NCBI RefSeq assembly: GCF_001908275.1 | Contig: NZ_CP018620.1 | Location: forward strand, 6,882,001-6,946,000 | Reading direction: 5' to 3' | Length of the DNA stretch: 64,000 nucleotides | DNA from: Paenibacillus xylanexedens | GTDB lineage: Bacteria > Bacillota > Bacilli > Paenibacillales > Paenibacillaceae | Part shown: one piece after another, positions 41,657 through 52,823 of the stretch | How the letters are laid out: every line of letters starts with the position of its first letter | How positions within the stretch are numbered: the stretch's first letter is position 1 | The notes under the pieces: model-generated | The model's input: the letters and a program-made list of their open reading frames with translations, nothing else | What the model was told of the DNA's origin: nothing | Databases searched by the model: none | Made by a program: the position numbers and the translations under genes

Positions 41657-42096
41657 TAAATCACCTCGGTTGTACCGCCGGCAGCTTCAATTTTCTCAAT
41701 AGCAGATTGAGAAAACTTGTTAGCTTTAACAGTCAGCTTCACAGTGACATCACCGTTACCCAGAATTTTGATTCCGGATTTAGCGTTTTTAACTACGCCA
41801 TTCGTCATCAAGAATTCTGGAGTTACTTCAGTACCCGCAGCAAAACTGTTCAGGTCTTCAGTATTCACAACTGCATATTCTTTGCGAGTTGGGTTTACAA
41901 AACCACGTTTTGGCAAGCGACGATACAATGGATTTTGTCCACCTTCGAAGCCTGGACGAACTCCACCGCCAGAACGAGAATTTTGTCCTTTGTGACCGCG
42001 ACCTGATGTTTTACCTGTACCACTACTTGGACCGCGACCAAGACGTTTACGTTCTTTGCGGGATCCAGGAGATGGTGAAAGCTCATGTAACTTCAT
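41656..42096 (-). CDS. rplO: 50S ribosomal protein L15 (uL15)
   Basis: 146 aa. [20 protein letters not shown] and the Gly/Arg-rich [19 protein letters not shown] extension are typical. The ATG at 42096 is used, 10 nt after GGAGGT; the in-frame GTG just upstream lies inside that ribosome site. Confidence 0.97.
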   Translation of the reverse strand: MKLHELSPSPGSRKERKRLGRGPSSGTGKTSGRGHKGQNSRSGGGVRPGFEGGQNPLYRRLPKRGFVNPTRKEYAVVNTEDLNSFAAGTEVTPEFLMTNGVVKNAKSGIKILGNGDVTVKLTVKANKFSQSAIEKIEAAGGTTEVI

Positions 42097-42139
42097 CGTT
42101 CGTTGCACCTCCTTAAAGATTTGTGGGATTAACCCGTTA

Positions 42140-42325
42140 TTAAGCTTCTACTTCTTTAACAGCAACCAAGTGGCTTACTTTGTTAATCATACCACGGATG
42201 GCAGGATTATCGTTTTGTACCACTTTGCTATTGATTTTGCGCAAACCCAATGTTTTCACAGTTGTTCTTTGCGTCTCCGGACGTCCGATCAAGCTGCGGA
42301 CGAGGGTAATTTCTAATTTAGCCAT
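42140..42325 (-). CDS. rpmD: 50S ribosomal protein L30 (uL30)
   Basis: 61 aa. [20 protein letters not shown], then [21 protein letters not shown]. The ATG at 42325 follows GGAGGG; the longer frame upstream lies in rpsE and is rejected. Confidence 0.97.
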   Translation of the reverse strand: MAKLEITLVRSLIGRPETQRTTVKTLGLRKINSKVVQNDNPAIRGMINKVSHLVAVKEVEA

Positions 42326-42338
42326 GAGAATTCCCTCC

Positions 42339-42836
42339 TTAACCCAGAAGCTCTTCGACGGATTTTCCGCGCAGTTTAGCCACGTCTTCAGCACGCTTCA
42401 AACGGGACAAACCTTCCAAAGTCGCATTGACCATGTTCATGGAATTCGAAGAACCCAGAGATTTTGTCAAAATGTCACCTACACCAGCAAGTTCGAGAAC
42501 CGCACGTACAGGACCACCAGCGATAACACCAGTACCTTCAGATGCTGGTTTCAACAGCACGCGTCCTGCGCCGAACTTACCTGTTACCAAGTGAGGAATC
42601 GATGTTCCTACGAGTGGAACGTGTACAAGGTTTTTCTTAGCGTCTTCAATACCTTTGCGAATTGCATCAGGTACTTCGCCCGCTTTACCGATACCAGCTC
42701 CAACCCAGCCGTTGCCGTCGCCGACTACAACCAGTGCGCTAAAGCTGAAACGGCGTCCGCCTTTTACTACTTTAGCTACGCGATTAATATTTACAACTCT
42801 TTCAGTCAGTTCCAAAGTATTCGGATCTACACGCAA
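42339..42836 (-). CDS. rpsE: 30S ribosomal protein S5 (uS5)
   Basis: 165 aa. The double-stranded RNA-binding-like N-terminal domain has [20 protein letters not shown], the loop where spectinomycin-resistance changes usually fall (no such change seen), and the C-terminal domain has the [14 protein letters not shown] block. Confidence 0.98.
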   Translation of the reverse strand: MRVDPNTLELTERVVNINRVAKVVKGGRRFSFSALVVVGDGNGWVGAGIGKAGEVPDAIRKGIEDAKKNLVHVPLVGTSIPHLVTGKFGAGRVLLKPASEGTGVIAGGPVRAVLELAGVGDILTKSLGSSNSMNMVNATLEGLSRLKRAEDVAKLRGKSVEELLG

Positions 42837-42863
42837 GTCGTTAACCTCCTTTTGAAAAATATC

Positions 42864-43232
42864 TTAAAACTCAAGTCCTGCTTCACGAGCCGCTTCAGCC
42901 AATGCTGCGATACGACCATGGTACAGATAACCGCTACGGTCAAATACGATGTTGGAAACACCTTTGTCTTTCGCACGTTTAGCAACGAGTTCGCCAACTT
43001 TACGAGCTGATTCAACAGATGCACCATTTTTGATGTCAGTGCTCAATTCTTTGTCTACGGTAGACGCGGAAGCGATTGTTACACCAGCAACATCATCGAT
43101 GATTTGAGCATACATATGTTTACCAGAACGGAATACGTTCAAACGAGGACGTGCTGCCGTTCCTTGGATTTTCTTACGAACACGAAGGTGTCTTTTCAGA
43201 CGAGCCTTATTTTTATCTGGTTTCGTAATCAT
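42864..43232 (-). CDS. rplR: 50S ribosomal protein L18 (uL18)
   Basis: 122 aa, binds 5S rRNA with L5. [36 protein letters not shown] and the end [17 protein letters not shown] are typical. Confidence 0.98.
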   Translation of the reverse strand: MITKPDKNKARLKRHLRVRKKIQGTAARPRLNVFRSGKHMYAQIIDDVAGVTIASASTVDKELSTDIKNGASVESARKVGELVAKRAKDKGVSNIVFDRSGYLYHGRIAALAEAAREAGLEF

Positions 43233-43349
43233 CTCAAAGATTCACTCCTTTCAGGTTACCTCGCTGGCTTCAAAGCAGAAGCCACGGGGTATATTAGAAA
43301 CACACGAAGCAAGCAAGCCGAAAGCCGCGCAAAGGCGGTAAGAGAAATC
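43233..43349 (-). other. Unusually long gap between rplF and rplR with a hairpin
   Basis: 117 bp inside the otherwise tight spc cluster. Minus strand GGCTTC, TGCTTT, GAAGCC forms a 6-bp hairpin about 35 nt before the rplR start; a GC-rich GCGCGGC stretch follows the rplF stop. Function unknown. Confidence 0.35.
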
Positions 43350-43892
43350 TTATTTCTTCTTACCGGCTTTACCTTCCTTACGGATGATACGCTCGCCTTC
43401 ATATTTAATACCTTTACCTTTGTACGGCTCAGGTTCACGTACGGAACGGATTTTAGCAGCGTAAGCACCTACACGCTCTTTGTCAATTCCGCGAACGATG
43501 ATTTTTGTATTCGAAGGTACTTCGAATTCGATTCCCGCTTCCGGTGTAATTTCAACCGGGTGAGAGTAACCAACGTTCAGAACGATTTTATCTCCGGATT
43601 TGCTTGCACGATATCCGACCCCAACCAATTCCAGAGATTTCGCGAATCCTTCAGTAACGCCGCTCACCATATTGTTTACAACGCTACGCGTTGTGCCGTG
43701 CAAAGAACGGTGAGTTTTGTTATCGGAAGGACGCACAACTGTGATTTCGTTATTTTCAACTGTAACCTTCATGTCTTTATGAAGCTCACGAGTCAAAGTT
43801 CCTTTAGGTCCTTTTACCGTAATAACGGTGTTGTCCAGGGTGATGTCTACACCACTTGGTACTGTGATTGGTTTGCGACCAATACGAGACAT
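43350..43892 (-). CDS. rplF: 50S ribosomal protein L6 (uL6)
   Basis: 180 aa. [20 protein letters not shown], the [19 protein letters not shown] repeat and the C-terminal [20 protein letters not shown]. The ATG at 43892 is used; an in-frame GTG 9 nt upstream lies in the AGGAGGTG ribosome site. Confidence 0.98.
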   Translation of the reverse strand: MSRIGRKPITVPSGVDITLDNTVITVKGPKGTLTRELHKDMKVTVENNEITVVRPSDNKTHRSLHGTTRSVVNNMVSGVTEGFAKSLELVGVGYRASKSGDKIVLNVGYSHPVEITPEAGIEFEVPSNTKIIVRGIDKERVGAYAAKIRSVREPEPYKGKGIKYEGERIIRKEGKAGKKK

Positions 43893-43922
43893 ATGTTGCA
43901 CCTCCTATCTTGTGACGTTATA

Positions 43923-44321
43923 TTACCAAACGTAGCAAACGACTTCTCCGCCGGATTTCGATTGACGAGCTTCTTTGTCCGTCATGATACCTTTAGATGT
44001 CGAGATGATCGCGATTCCCAGGCCACCAAGTACACGAGGTACTTCGTTGCTTTTCGTGTAAACACGAAGACCAGGTTTACTGATTCTTTTCAGACCAGTG
44101 ATAACGCGCTCGTTATTTTGACCGTATTTCAGGAAAACACGGATAATCCCTTGTTTGTTATCATCGATAACTTCAGCGTCACGGATGAAACCTTCACGCT
44201 TCAGGATATCGGCGATTTGTTTTTTCATTGTCGAAGCAGGCATTTCTACCGTTTCGTGACGAACAGTGTTCGCGTTACGAATACGAGTAAGCATATCTGC
44301 AATTGGATCAGACATAGTCAT
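43923..44321 (-). CDS. rpsH: 30S ribosomal protein S8 (uS8)
   Basis: 132 aa, central-domain assembly protein. [40 protein letters not shown], and a [18 protein letters not shown] end. Confidence 0.98.
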   Translation of the reverse strand: MTMSDPIADMLTRIRNANTVRHETVEMPASTMKKQIADILKREGFIRDAEVIDDNKQGIIRVFLKYGQNNERVITGLKRISKPGLRVYTKSNEVPRVLGGLGIAIISTSKGIMTDKEARQSKSGGEVVCYVW

Positions 44322-44353
44322 TGTGAGTTAACCTCCTTCCCGTTCAGGACTTT

Positions 44354-44539
44354 TTACCAGCTTGCTTTTTTCACGCCAGGGATCTGGCCTTTATAAGCTA
44401 ATTCACGGAAACAAATTCTGCAAATTTTGAACTTTTGCAGGACCGAATGTGGACGTCCGCAACGCTCACAGCGTGTATATGCACGTACTTTGAACTTAGG
44501 TGTACGTTGTTGTTTAACTTTCATCGAAGTTTTTGCCAC
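44354..44539 (-). CDS. rpsZ: 30S ribosomal protein S14, type Z (zinc)
   Basis: 61 aa short form with the zinc ligands [20 protein letters not shown] (two CxxC pairs). Ends PGVKKASW. The zinc-independent form would be encoded elsewhere, if present. Confidence 0.97.
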   Translation of the reverse strand: MAKTSMKVKQQRTPKFKVRAYTRCERCGRPHSVLQKFKICRICFRELAYKGQIPGVKKASW

Positions 44540-44612
44540 TTAGCCTGACACCTCCTAAATAATTTCGGAGAAAAGGGAGTCTTTCCAGACACCCGGAAAC
44601 GTTATGCCAACA

Positions 44613-45155
44613 TTACTTAACGAAAGGCATTCCCATTTGCGTAAGCAATTCACGGGACTCTTCGTCTGTTTTCGCCGTTGTTACAATGACAATATCCATA
44701 CCGCGGACTTTATCAACTTTATCGTATTCGATCTCCGGGAAGATCAATTGCTCTTTCAGACCCAGTGTATAGTTACCACGTCCATCGAAAGCATTACTCG
44801 ATACACCGCGGAAGTCGCGGACACGAGGAAGCGTTACGTTGAGCAGCTTATCTAGGAAGAAGTACATACGCTCACCGCGTAATGTAACTTTCGCACCGAT
44901 AGGCATATTCTCACGCAGTTTGAAACCTGCGATAGATTTTTTAGCTCGAGTGATTACAGGTTTTTGACCCGCGATCAGTTGCAAATCGTTTACTGCAGAA
45001 TCCAACACTTTAGAGTTTTGGACAGCGTCGCCCACACCCATGTTGATAACGATTTTCTCGATTTTCGGCACTTGCATTACCGTTGTATAGTTAAACTTCT
45101 GCATCAAAGCAGGAGCGATTTCTTGCAGGTAACGTTCTTTCATTCTTGATGCCAT
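44613..45155 (-). CDS. rplE: 50S ribosomal protein L5 (uL5)
   Basis: 180 aa, holds 5S rRNA and P-site t[42 protein letters not shown], and the [17 protein letters not shown] end. Confidence 0.98.
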   Translation of the reverse strand: MASRMKERYLQEIAPALMQKFNYTTVMQVPKIEKIVINMGVGDAVQNSKVLDSAVNDLQLIAGQKPVITRAKKSIAGFKLRENMPIGAKVTLRGERMYFFLDKLLNVTLPRVRDFRGVSSNAFDGRGNYTLGLKEQLIFPEIEYDKVDKVRGMDIVIVTTAKTDEESRELLTQMGMPFVK

Positions 45156-45187
45156 GAATCATAGCCCTCCTTTCTCATTCGGTTCAA

Positions 45188-45541
45188 TTAGTCGATAATT
45201 TCTCCGGAACGTTTAGCAACGCGCACTTTCTTACCGTTATCCAAAACTTTGTAACCTACACGGGTTACTTTTCCGCTCTTCGGATCGATGTGCATTACGT
45301 TGGAAACGTGAATCGGAGCTTCCTTCTCGATAATGCCGCCTTGCGGATTTTGCTGGTTAGGCTTCTGGTGTTTTTTCACCATGTTAACACCTTCCACAAG
45401 GACGCGGTTCTCACGAGGATAAGCAGCGATGACACGGCCTTTTTTACCTTTGTCTTTACCGCTGATCACCATAACCGTATCTTCCTTTTTAACGTGAAGT
45501 TTGTTGTTATGGGATTCCAGAACTTTTTTCACTCTTGGCAT
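45188..45541 (-). CDS. rplX: 50S ribosomal protein L24 (uL24)
   Basis: 117 aa. KOW motif [20 protein letters not shown], then [16 protein letters not shown]. Start [12 protein letters not shown] at 45541 (AGGAGG 8 nt upstream) preferred over an ATG 9 nt earlier. Confidence 0.96.
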   Translation of the reverse strand: MPRVKKVLESHNNKLHVKKEDTVMVISGKDKGKKGRVIAAYPRENRVLVEGVNMVKKHQKPNQQNPQGGIIEKEAPIHVSNVMHIDPKSGKVTRVGYKVLDNGKKVRVAKRSGEIID

Positions 45542-45580
45542 TTCGTACACCTCCTGTTTCTAACATCACGAGATTAAGCT

Positions 45581-45949
45581 TTAGATAACTTCTGGAGCCA
45601 AGGAAACGATTTTCATGAAGTCTTTATCGCGAAGTTCGCGAGCAACTGGTCCGAAAATACGTGTTCCACGTGGGCTTCTGTCGTCTTTTACAACAACCGC
45701 TGCATTTTCATCAAAACCGATGTAGGAACCGTCTTTACGACGTACAGAACGTTTCGTACGAACGACAACCGCTCTAACTACATCACCTTTTTTGACAACG
45801 CCGCCTGGTGTTGCTTGTTTAACAGAACAAACGATCAGATCACCGATTTGAGCTGTACGACGTCCCGTACCGCCGAGTACGCGGATACACATCAGTTCCT
45901 TCGCACCGGAGTTGTCGGCCACAGTCAAACGTGTAAATGGTTGAATCAT
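45581..45949 (-). CDS. rplN: 50S ribosomal protein L14 (uL14)
   Basis: 122 aa. [40 protein letters not shown] and the C-terminal [12 protein letters not shown] are fully typical. Confidence 0.98.
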   Translation of the reverse strand: MIQPFTRLTVADNSGAKELMCIRVLGGTGRRTAQIGDLIVCSVKQATPGGVVKKGDVVRAVVVRTKRSVRRKDGSYIGFDENAAVVVKDDRSPRGTRIFGPVARELRDKDFMKIVSLAPEVI

Positions 45950-45984
45950 TTAGTATTCCTCCTTTCAGCAATGCTGCTGATGCA

Positions 45985-46251
45985 TTAGATGATAACCGCT
46001 TTTTCTACGATTTCAGTAAGTCTCCAGCGTTTATCTTTCGAAAGCGGACGAGTCTCCATGATTTTCACCGTGTCACCGATTTTCGCAGTGTTTTCTTCGT
46101 CATGCGCTTTGAATTTTTTAGTAACCTTAATGCGTTTATGGTACAAGTTATGTTTTTTGTAAGTTTCTACAGCAACAACAATCGTTTTGTCCATTTTATC
46201 GCTGACCACTTTACCAGTTTGCACTTTACGTGCGTTACGTTCTTCGCTCAT
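45985..46251 (-). CDS. rpsQ: 30S ribosomal protein S17 (uS17)
   Basis: 88 aa, OB fold. [59 protein letters not shown]. Confidence 0.98.
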   Translation of the reverse strand: MSEERNARKVQTGKVVSDKMDKTIVVAVETYKKHNLYHKRIKVTKKFKAHDEENTAKIGDTVKIMETRPLSKDKRWRLTEIVEKAVII

Positions 46252-46299
46252 TGTTGGCCTCCTTCCTGATTACGGACGGATTGTCCATCCTATCCCTAA

Positions 46300-46497
46300 T
46301 TAACCGATTCCCAATTCTCTCTCACGGATAATGGTTTTAGCACGAGCTATTTCTTTCCGCACATCACGGATGCGAGTCGGGTTATCCAGCTGACCGGTAG
46401 CTAATTGAAAGCGGAGGTTAAAGAGTTCTTCTTTAAATCCGGCAATCTTTTGCTCGATTTCAGCAGAGGTTAGGTTGCGAAATTCACTAGCTTTCAT
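46300..46497 (-). CDS. rpmC: 50S ribosomal protein L29 (uL29)
   Basis: 65 aa helical hairpin near the exit tunnel. [40 protein letters not shown]. The start at 46497 overlaps the rplP stop by 11 nt (ATGAAAGCTAG), so translation is probably coupled. Confidence 0.96.
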   Translation of the reverse strand: MKASEFRNLTSAEIEQKIAGFKEELFNLRFQLATGQLDNPTRIRDVRKEIARAKTIIRERELGIG

Positions 46498-46921
46498 TTG
46501 CTTCACCACCCAATTCTTCACGTTTCACGAACTTCGTTTTGATTGGCAGTTTGTGAGCGGCAAGACGCATTGCTTCGCGTGCAATTTCCTCCGGTACACC
46601 AGCAAGTTCAAACATGATCTTACCTGGTTTCACTACTGCAACCCATTTTTCTACGTTACCTTTACCGCTACCCATCCGAACCTCGAGAGGCTTTTGAGTG
46701 ATTGGTTTGTCTGGGAAAATTTTGATCCAAACTTTACCACCACGTTTGATGTAACGAGTCATCGCAATACGAGCCGCTTCGATTTGACGGTTCGTAATCC
46801 AAGCCGGTTCCGTAGCTTGCAGACCGTATTCGCCAAAGTTCAGAGTCGTTCCGCCTTTAGCTTGGCCTTTCATATGTCCACGTTGTTGCTTACGGTGTTT
46901 TACGCGTTTTGGTACCAACAT
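46487..46921 (-). CDS. rplP: 50S ribosomal protein L16 (uL16)
   Basis: 144 aa, near the A-site and peptidyl transferase centre. [19 protein letters not shown], then [20 protein letters not shown] and [20 protein letters not shown]. Last codons overlap rpmC. Confidence 0.98.
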   Translation of the reverse strand: MLVPKRVKHRKQQRGHMKGQAKGGTTLNFGEYGLQATEPAWITNRQIEAARIAMTRYIKRGGKVWIKIFPDKPITQKPLEVRMGSGKGNVEKWVAVVKPGKIMFELAGVPEEIAREAMRLAAHKLPIKTKFVKREELGGEANES

Positions 46922-46923
46922 GA

Positions 46924-47589
46924 TTAGTTGCCTCCTTCCTTAGCAGCTTGTTTCTTAGCCGTAGGAAGAACCTCTCCACGATAGATCCATACTTTTACGC
47001 CGATAAGTCCGTAAGTAGTATGAGCCTCTGCTGTACCGTAGTCAATGTCAGCACGCAGTGTGTGCAGTGGAACAGTTCCTTCGCTGTAGCCTTCAGAACG
47101 TGCGATCTCAGCACCGCCAAGACGTCCGCCTACTTGAGTTTTGATACCTTTAGCACCGGAGCGCATAGTTCTTTGAATTGCTTGTTTCAGAGCACGACGG
47201 AAAGAAACACGACGTTCCAATTGTTGTGCAATGCTTTCAGCTACAAGAACAGCGTCCAAGTCTTGGTTCTTAATTTCAGAAATGTTGATGTGTACTTTTT
47301 TACCGCCAGCAATTTTCGTAATTTGGTTACGAAGATTTTCAACTTCCGAACCACCCTTACCAATAACCATACCTGGTTTAGCAGTGTGAATCGTTACGTT
47401 TACGCGGTTAGCCGCTCTCTCAATTTCTACACGAGATAAAGCGGAGTCTTTCAATTTATTTTTCAGGAATTCACGAATTCTCACGTCTTCCATCAAAAGA
47501 TCACCGAAGTCTTTGCCTGCATACCACTTAGATTCCCAGTCACGGATAATTCCGACACGGAGTCCGACTGGATTTACCTTTTGGCCCAC
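46924..47589 (-). CDS. rpsC: 30S ribosomal protein S3 (uS3)
   Basis: 221 aa with a KH domain at mRNA entry. [38 protein letters not shown] (GxxG RNA-binding loop), and [20 protein letters not shown]. Confidence 0.98.
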   Translation of the reverse strand: MGQKVNPVGLRVGIIRDWESKWYAGKDFGDLLMEDVRIREFLKNKLKDSALSRVEIERAANRVNVTIHTAKPGMVIGKGGSEVENLRNQITKIAGGKKVHINISEIKNQDLDAVLVAESIAQQLERRVSFRRALKQAIQRTMRSGAKGIKTQVGGRLGGAEIARSEGYSEGTVPLHTLRADIDYGTAEAHTTYGLIGVKVWIYRGEVLPTAKKQAAKEGGN

Positions 47590-47604
47590 ACATTTCCCCT
47601 CCTT

Positions 47605-47937
47605 CTACTTCTCAGATACCACCAAAGTAATGTGGCTAGTACGTTTGTTAATACGACTTGCACGTCCCATTGCACGAGGGCGGAAACGTTTCATTGTCGG
47701 TCCTTGGTTCACGTAAGCTTGCGAGATAACCAATTTGTTAACATCCAAAGAATAGTTATGTTCCGCATTCGCAATAGCGGAGTTAAGCAACTTCTCAACG
47801 ATTGGAGAAGCAGATTTCGGAGTGTGACGGAGAATGGCAACCGCCTCACCTACTTGCTTGCCACGAATCAAGTCAACAACGAGTTGAGCTTTACGAGGAG
47901 CAATCCGGATAAACTTAGCATGTGCTTTTGCTTCCAT
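47605..47937 (-). CDS. rplV: 50S ribosomal protein L22 (uL22)
   Basis: 110 aa, lines the exit tunnel with its beta loop. [40 protein letters not shown] and [20 protein letters not shown]. Macrolide-associated loop looks ordinary. Start at 47937 follows AGGAGG 7 nt upstream. Confidence 0.97.
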   Translation of the reverse strand: MEAKAHAKFIRIAPRKAQLVVDLIRGKQVGEAVAILRHTPKSASPIVEKLLNSAIANAEHNYSLDVNKLVISQAYVNQGPTMKRFRPRAMGRASRINKRTSHITLVVSEK

Positions 47938-47972
47938 TGTGTAACCTCCTTTCAAACATTAAAGATATTCAT

Positions 47973-48251
47973 TTATCTTCTTGTTTTCTTATCATCAGCA
48001 GTATGGCCTTTGTACGTACGGGTTGGAGCGAACTCACCCAGTTTGTGTCCGACCATGTCCTCAGTTACATACACTGGCACGTGTTTACGACCATCGTAAA
48101 CGCCAAATGTGTGTCCGATGAATTGCGGGAAAATTGTAGAACGACGGGACCAGGTTTTGATCACATTCTTCTTACCTGAAGCTTCCATCTCTTCTACCTT
48201 TTTAAGCATGTAGCCATCAATGAATGGCCCTTTTTTCAAACTGCGACCCAT
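47973..48251 (-). CDS. rpsS: 30S ribosomal protein S19 (uS19)
   Basis: 92 aa. [56 protein letters not shown]. Head protein pairing with S13. Confidence 0.98.
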   Translation of the reverse strand: MGRSLKKGPFIDGYMLKKVEEMEASGKKNVIKTWSRRSTIFPQFIGHTFGVYDGRKHVPVYVTEDMVGHKLGEFAPTRTYKGHTADDKKTRR

Positions 48252-48322
48252 GTGGAGATCCTCCCTTCAAACATAGCTATTATGCATCCGCAGATGCCTC
48301 ACGAAGTTATGCACAGTGTGTA

Positions 48323-49153
48323 TTACTTCGTGCGGCGGCGAATGATGTATTTATCAGAAGCTTTATTTTTCTTACGCGTTTTGTAACCAAGAGTAGGTTT
48401 ACCCCATGGTGACATAGGCGATTTACGTCCGATTGGAGCACGACCTTCACCACCACCGTGTGGGTGATCGTTAGGGTTCATTACTACACCACGAACCTCA
48501 GGACGTTTACCCAACCAACGGCTACGACCGGCTTTACCGATTTTGATGAGCTCGTGGTCTTGGTTACCAACAGATCCGATTGTCGCGCGGCAAACTTTCA
48601 AAATACGACGAACTTCTCCGGATGAGAGACGAACGGAAACGTATTTTTCTTCTTTACCAAGCAATTGAGCTTCTGTACCAGCAGCACGAACCAATTGTCC
48701 GCCTTTACCTGGTTTCAACTCAATGTTGTGGATAACGGTACCTACTGGAATGTTTTCGAGTGGCAGTGCGTTACCGATTTTGATGTCCGATTCAGGTCCG
48801 GAGAATACTTGATCTCCAACTTTCAAACCTTTAGGAGCGATGATATAACGCTTTTCACCATCAGCATAGTGAATCAGAGCGATGTTGGATGTACGGTTCG
48901 GGTCATACTCAATCGTAGCAACGCGGCCCGGTATTCCATCTTTAGTACGTTTGAAGTCAATGATACGGTATTTACGTTTGTGTCCACCACCATGGTGACG
49001 AACTGTAATTTTACCTTGGTTGTTGCGGCCTGCTTGTTTGCTCAACGGGGCCAACAACGATTTCTCCGGCTGATTTGTGGTGATTTCCTCAAATGTAGAA
49101 ACGGACATGTTCCGTCTTGCCGGGGATGTTGGTTTATACTTTTTGATTGGCAC
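48323..49153 (-). CDS. rplB: 50S ribosomal protein L2 (uL2)
   Basis: 276 aa, essential for subunit joining and peptidyl transfer. [36 protein letters not shown] and the conserved [20 protein letters not shown] carrying the catalytic-region His. Confidence 0.98.
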   Translation of the reverse strand: MPIKKYKPTSPARRNMSVSTFEEITTNQPEKSLLAPLSKQAGRNNQGKITVRHHGGGHKRKYRIIDFKRTKDGIPGRVATIEYDPNRTSNIALIHYADGEKRYIIAPKGLKVGDQVFSGPESDIKIGNALPLENIPVGTVIHNIELKPGKGGQLVRAAGTEAQLLGKEEKYVSVRLSSGEVRRILKVCRATIGSVGNQDHELIKIGKAGRSRWLGKRPEVRGVVMNPNDHPHGGGEGRAPIGRKSPMSPWGKPTLGYKTRKKNKASDKYIIRRRTK

Positions 49154-49183
49154 TGGGTTTCCCTCCTTACTTCAAAAATTCAA

Positions 49184-49474
49184 TTATACAGTTTCAAAGA
49201 ACTCAAGCGTTTTGCTGTCTTTTGTCAGCGTTACAAACGCTTTTTTCCATTCGCTAGTATATCCGGAATAACGTCCGTACCGTTTTGGCTTAGCTGGAAC
49301 ACGAAGCGTGTTCACGTTTTTCACTTTTACATTGAAAATAGCTTCTACTGCCTTTTTGATCTCGGTTTTGTTTGCACGGATATCGACTTCAAATACATAT
49401 TTCAAGTCGTTCATCATGTCAGCAGTACGTTCCGTAATAATCGGACGTTTTACAATATCACGAGGATCCTTCAT
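49184..49474 (-). CDS. rplW: 50S ribosomal protein L23 (uL23)
   Basis: 96 aa, docking site at the exit tunnel. [17 protein letters not shown], then [20 protein letters not shown] and [20 protein letters not shown]. Its ATG overlaps the rplD stop by 1 nt. Confidence 0.98.
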   Translation of the reverse strand: MKDPRDIVKRPIITERTADMMNDLKYVFEVDIRANKTEIKKAVEAIFNVKVKNVNTLRVPAKPKRYGRYSGYTSEWKKAFVTLTKDSKTLEFFETV

Positions 49475-50097
49475 TACGCGAGCACCTCCTCTACCTTCTG
49501 AACTGCTTCTTTCGTAATGATCAATTTGTCGTGCGAAAGCACGTCAAGAACATTAATACCGTCAGCAGCTACGAATTTCACGCCTGGAATATTCCGTGCG
49601 GAAAGAGCTACATTATCATCATAGCTAGGAGCTACGATCAAAGCTTTACGTCCCACTTTGAGGTTACTCAAGATGGCTGCAAATTCTTTAGTTTTAGGCG
49701 TGCTCAACGTGAGAGCGTCCAAAACGATAATGTCATTGTCAAGCACTTTGGATGAAAGGGCTGATTTGATCGCCAAGCGGCGAACTTTCTTAGGCAGTTT
49801 ATACGCATAGCTCCGTGGTGTTGGACCAAATACGATACCGCCGCCTTTCCATTGTGGTGAACGAATTGAACCTTGACGAGCGCGACCTGTACCTTTTTGT
49901 TTCCAAGGCTTACGTCCACCGCCACGAACTTCAGAACGTCCTTTTACTTTGTGGGTACCTTGACGAAGGGAAGCGCGTTGCATAAGAACTGCATCGTACA
50001 GAACGTGTTGGTTCGGCTCAATTCCGAAAACCGCATCGTTCAATTCAACTTCGCCTACTTGGCTACCATCTACATTGTAAACTGATACTTTTGGCAT
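49474..50097 (-). CDS. rplD: 50S ribosomal protein L4 (uL4)
   Basis: 207 aa; exit-tunnel loop visible as [20 protein letters not shown] then [17 protein letters not shown], of ordinary sequence. C-terminal globular part ends [20 protein letters not shown]. Confidence 0.98.
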   Translation of the reverse strand: MPKVSVYNVDGSQVGEVELNDAVFGIEPNQHVLYDAVLMQRASLRQGTHKVKGRSEVRGGGRKPWKQKGTGRARQGSIRSPQWKGGGIVFGPTPRSYAYKLPKKVRRLAIKSALSSKVLDNDIIVLDALTLSTPKTKEFAAILSNLKVGRKALIVAPSYDDNVALSARNIPGVKFVAADGINVLDVLSHDKLIITKEAVQKVEEVLA

Positions 50098-50122
50098 TTT
50101 GTGTTCCTCCTTTCTTCAGTGG

Positions 50123-50746
50123 TTATTTTTTCACCGTTTCTTTAACTCTAATGAGACTGTTTTTCGGTCCAGGAATGGAACCTTTCACGAGCAACACGTT
50201 ACGCTCAGCGTCCACTTTAACTACTTCAAGACGTTGGATTGTAATAGTATCATGTCCCATGTGTCCTGGCAGGCGTTTGCCTTTAGGAACGCGGTTAGCT
50301 TGGATCGAACCCATTGAACCAGGGCCACGGTGGTAACGCGAACCGTGTGACATAGGTCCAGTGCTTTGTCCCCAACGTTTGATAACGCCGGCAAAACCCT
50401 TGCCTTTAGAAATACCCGTTACGTCAACGAATTCGCCTTCAGCGAAAATGTCAGCTTTCAGTTCTTGGCCAACTTCATATTCTGCGATGTTGATACCGCG
50501 AACTTCACGAACGTAGCGCTTAGGGGCAGTGTTCGCTTTTTTAGCGTGACCTGCTTCTGGCTTGTTAGCATTTTTCTCTTTCTTATCGGAGTAACCGATT
50601 TGAATTGCTTCGTAGCCATCGTTCTCAATGTCTTTCTTTTGCAAAACAACACAAGGGCCTGCTTCGATAACCGTTACTGGAACGACGTTACCTTCAGGAG
50701 TAAATACTTGAGTCATTCCGAGTTTTTTTCCTAAGATTGCTTTCAT
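50123..50746 (-). CDS. rplC: 50S ribosomal protein L3 (uL3)
   Basis: 207 aa. [19 protein letters not shown] at the start; the long loop near the peptidyl transferase centre [20 protein letters not shown] and then [20 protein letters not shown]. Confidence 0.98.
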   Translation of the reverse strand: MKAILGKKLGMTQVFTPEGNVVPVTVIEAGPCVVLQKKDIENDGYEAIQIGYSDKKEKNANKPEAGHAKKANTAPKRYVREVRGINIAEYEVGQELKADIFAEGEFVDVTGISKGKGFAGVIKRWGQSTGPMSHGSRYHRGPGSMGSIQANRVPKGKRLPGHMGHDTITIQRLEVVKVDAERNVLLVKGSIPGPKNSLIRVKETVKK

Positions 50747-50792
50747 GTTGACACCTCTTTTCCTTTATACATGGTCTTTGTTGTAGCTTGTA

Positions 50793-51232
<440 letters not shown>

Positions 51233-51238
51233 TTCATT

Positions 51239-51267
51239 ATTATATAGAAAAGATAGGCGTATTGCAA
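51239..51267 (-). promoter_or_regulatory. S10 operon promoter
   Basis: Minus strand TTGCAA (51267-51262), exactly 17 bp, TATAAT (51244-51239). Consensus -10. It drives rpsJ through rplQ. Confidence 0.8.
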
Positions 51268-51422
51268 GCATATTTAAGAAAAACATTTAAACTTATCTTT
51301 TCTGATGAAATGACTTCGTTTATTGCAGTGTTAATCTTCAATATCCAGGCTGCCTTGCCAATCCTTCTAAATACGTAAATGATGTTCATTTCGTATGACG
51401 CAGGTTCCGAACTTTAAACATA
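51268..51422. other. Non-coding stretch between tuf terminator and S10 promoter
   Basis: A/T-rich segment with no gene or repeat seen; possibly UP-element-like sequence for the S10 promoter. Confidence 0.35.
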
Positions 51423-51462
51423 ATAAAAGAGTTCTCTATCCGATGTCGGATAAAGAACTCTT
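51423..51462 (-). terminator. Terminator of the rpoB-to-tuf cluster
   Basis: Minus strand AAGAGTTCTTTATCCGA / TCGGATAGAGAACTCTT (17 bp, nearly perfect, 2-nt loop) followed by TTATTATG, 76 bp after the tuf stop. Confidence 0.8.
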
Positions 51463-51537
51463 CCGAAGCTTCGTTACAATACAATGTTACTCGTTCCAGT
51501 ACACTGTTACTTATGCTTTATTCAGCGTTAAGCCGAA

Positions 51538-52728
51538 TTATTTTTGGATAGATGCTACGGAACCGGCACCTACTGTACGTCCGCCTTCACGAATGGAGAA
51601 TTTAGTTCCTTCTTCAATCGCGATTGGGGAGATCAGGGAAACAGTAACAGTGATGTTATCACCAGGCATTACCATTTCAGTACCTTCAGGCAAGTTGATG
51701 ATGCCTGTTACGTCAGTTGTACGGAAGTAGAACTGTGGACGGTAACCAGTGAAGAATGGTTTGTGACGTCCGCCCTCTTCTTTAGTCAGAACGTAGATTT
51801 GAGCTGTGAATTCTGTGTGTGGCTTAACAGAACCTGGTTTTGCAAGTACTTGACCACGCTCGATTTGAGTACGGTCAACACCACGCAACAATGCACCGAT
51901 GTTGTCACCCGCTTGAGCGGAATCCAACAATTTACGGAACATCTCAACGCCTGTTACAACGGATTTTTTAGTTTCTTCAGTGATACCAACGATTTCGATC
52001 TCTTCGCCGACTTTAACAGTACCACGCTCTACACGGCCAGTAGCAACAGTACCACGACCAGTGATGGAGAATACGTCCTCGACAGGCATCAAGAAAGGCT
52101 TGTCAGTTTGACGCTCAGGCAGTGGGATGTAAGTGTCGATCTCTTTGAACATCTCAACGATTTTTTGAGCCCATTCGCCATCTGGGTTTGCCAGAGCTTC
52201 ACGAGCGGATCCACGAGTGATTGGAGTATCGTCACCTGGGAACTCATATTCGTTAAGAAGGTCGCGAACTTCCATCTCAACCAATTCCAACAACTCTTCG
52301 TCTTCAACCATGTCACATTTGTTCAAGAATACAACAATGTAAGGTACGCCTACTTGACGGGAGAGCAAGATATGCTCACGAGTTTGTGGCATTGGGCCGT
52401 CTGCTGCGGATACTACCAAGATAGCTCCATCCATTTGAGCCGCGCCAGTGATCATGTTTTTAACATAGTCGGCGTGACCTGGGCAGTCAACGTGAGCGTA
52501 GTGACGAGTGTCAGTTTCGTACTCAACGTGTGATGTGGAGATTGTGATACCGCGTTCGCGCTCTTCTGGAGCTTTGTCGATTTGGTCGAATGCAATTGCA
52601 GCACCACCGTAAGTTTTGGACAATACAGTTGTGATTGCAGCAGTCAGAGTTGTTTTACCGTGATCGACGTGACCAATAGTACCGATGTTAACGTGGGGTT
52701 TATTACGTTCGTATTTAGCCTTTGCCAT
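51538..52728 (-). CDS. tuf: Elongation factor Tu
   Basis: Delivers aminoacyl-tRNA to the ribosome as a GTP complex. It has 396 aa. G-domain motifs are GHVDHGKTT (G1), the switch [19 protein letters not shown] (G3), NKCDMVED (G4) and SARE (G5). Domains 2 and 3 are complete, ending [11 protein letters not shown]. Follows fusA by 95 bp; ends before a strong terminator. Confidence 0.99.
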   Translation of the reverse strand: MAKAKYERNKPHVNIGTIGHVDHGKTTLTAAITTVLSKTYGGAAIAFDQIDKAPEERERGITISTSHVEYETDTRHYAHVDCPGHADYVKNMITGAAQMDGAILVVSAADGPMPQTREHILLSRQVGVPYIVVFLNKCDMVEDEELLELVEMEVRDLLNEYEFPGDDTPITRGSAREALANPDGEWAQKIVEMFKEIDTYIPLPERQTDKPFLMPVEDVFSITGRGTVATGRVERGTVKVGEEIEIVGITEETKKSVVTGVEMFRKLLDSAQAGDNIGALLRGVDRTQIERGQVLAKPGSVKPHTEFTAQIYVLTKEEGGRHKPFFTGYRPQFYFRTTDVTGIINLPEGTEMVMPGDNITVTVSLISPIAIEEGTKFSIREGGRTVGAGSVASIQK

Positions 52729-52823
52729 TTGAACGTGGCCTCCTTAAAATTATAATTTTATGTTTTCACTGAATGAAGTGCTCCGAATTGAATTCTTATG
52801 CACTTGCATCCAGTGTGAGAAAA

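Noticed and set aside
43104..44396. Plus-strand 430-codon frame opposite rplR, rplF, rpsH and rpsZ
   Set aside because: Antisense shadow of ribosomal genes; Phe/Thr/Asn-rich with no recognisable domain.
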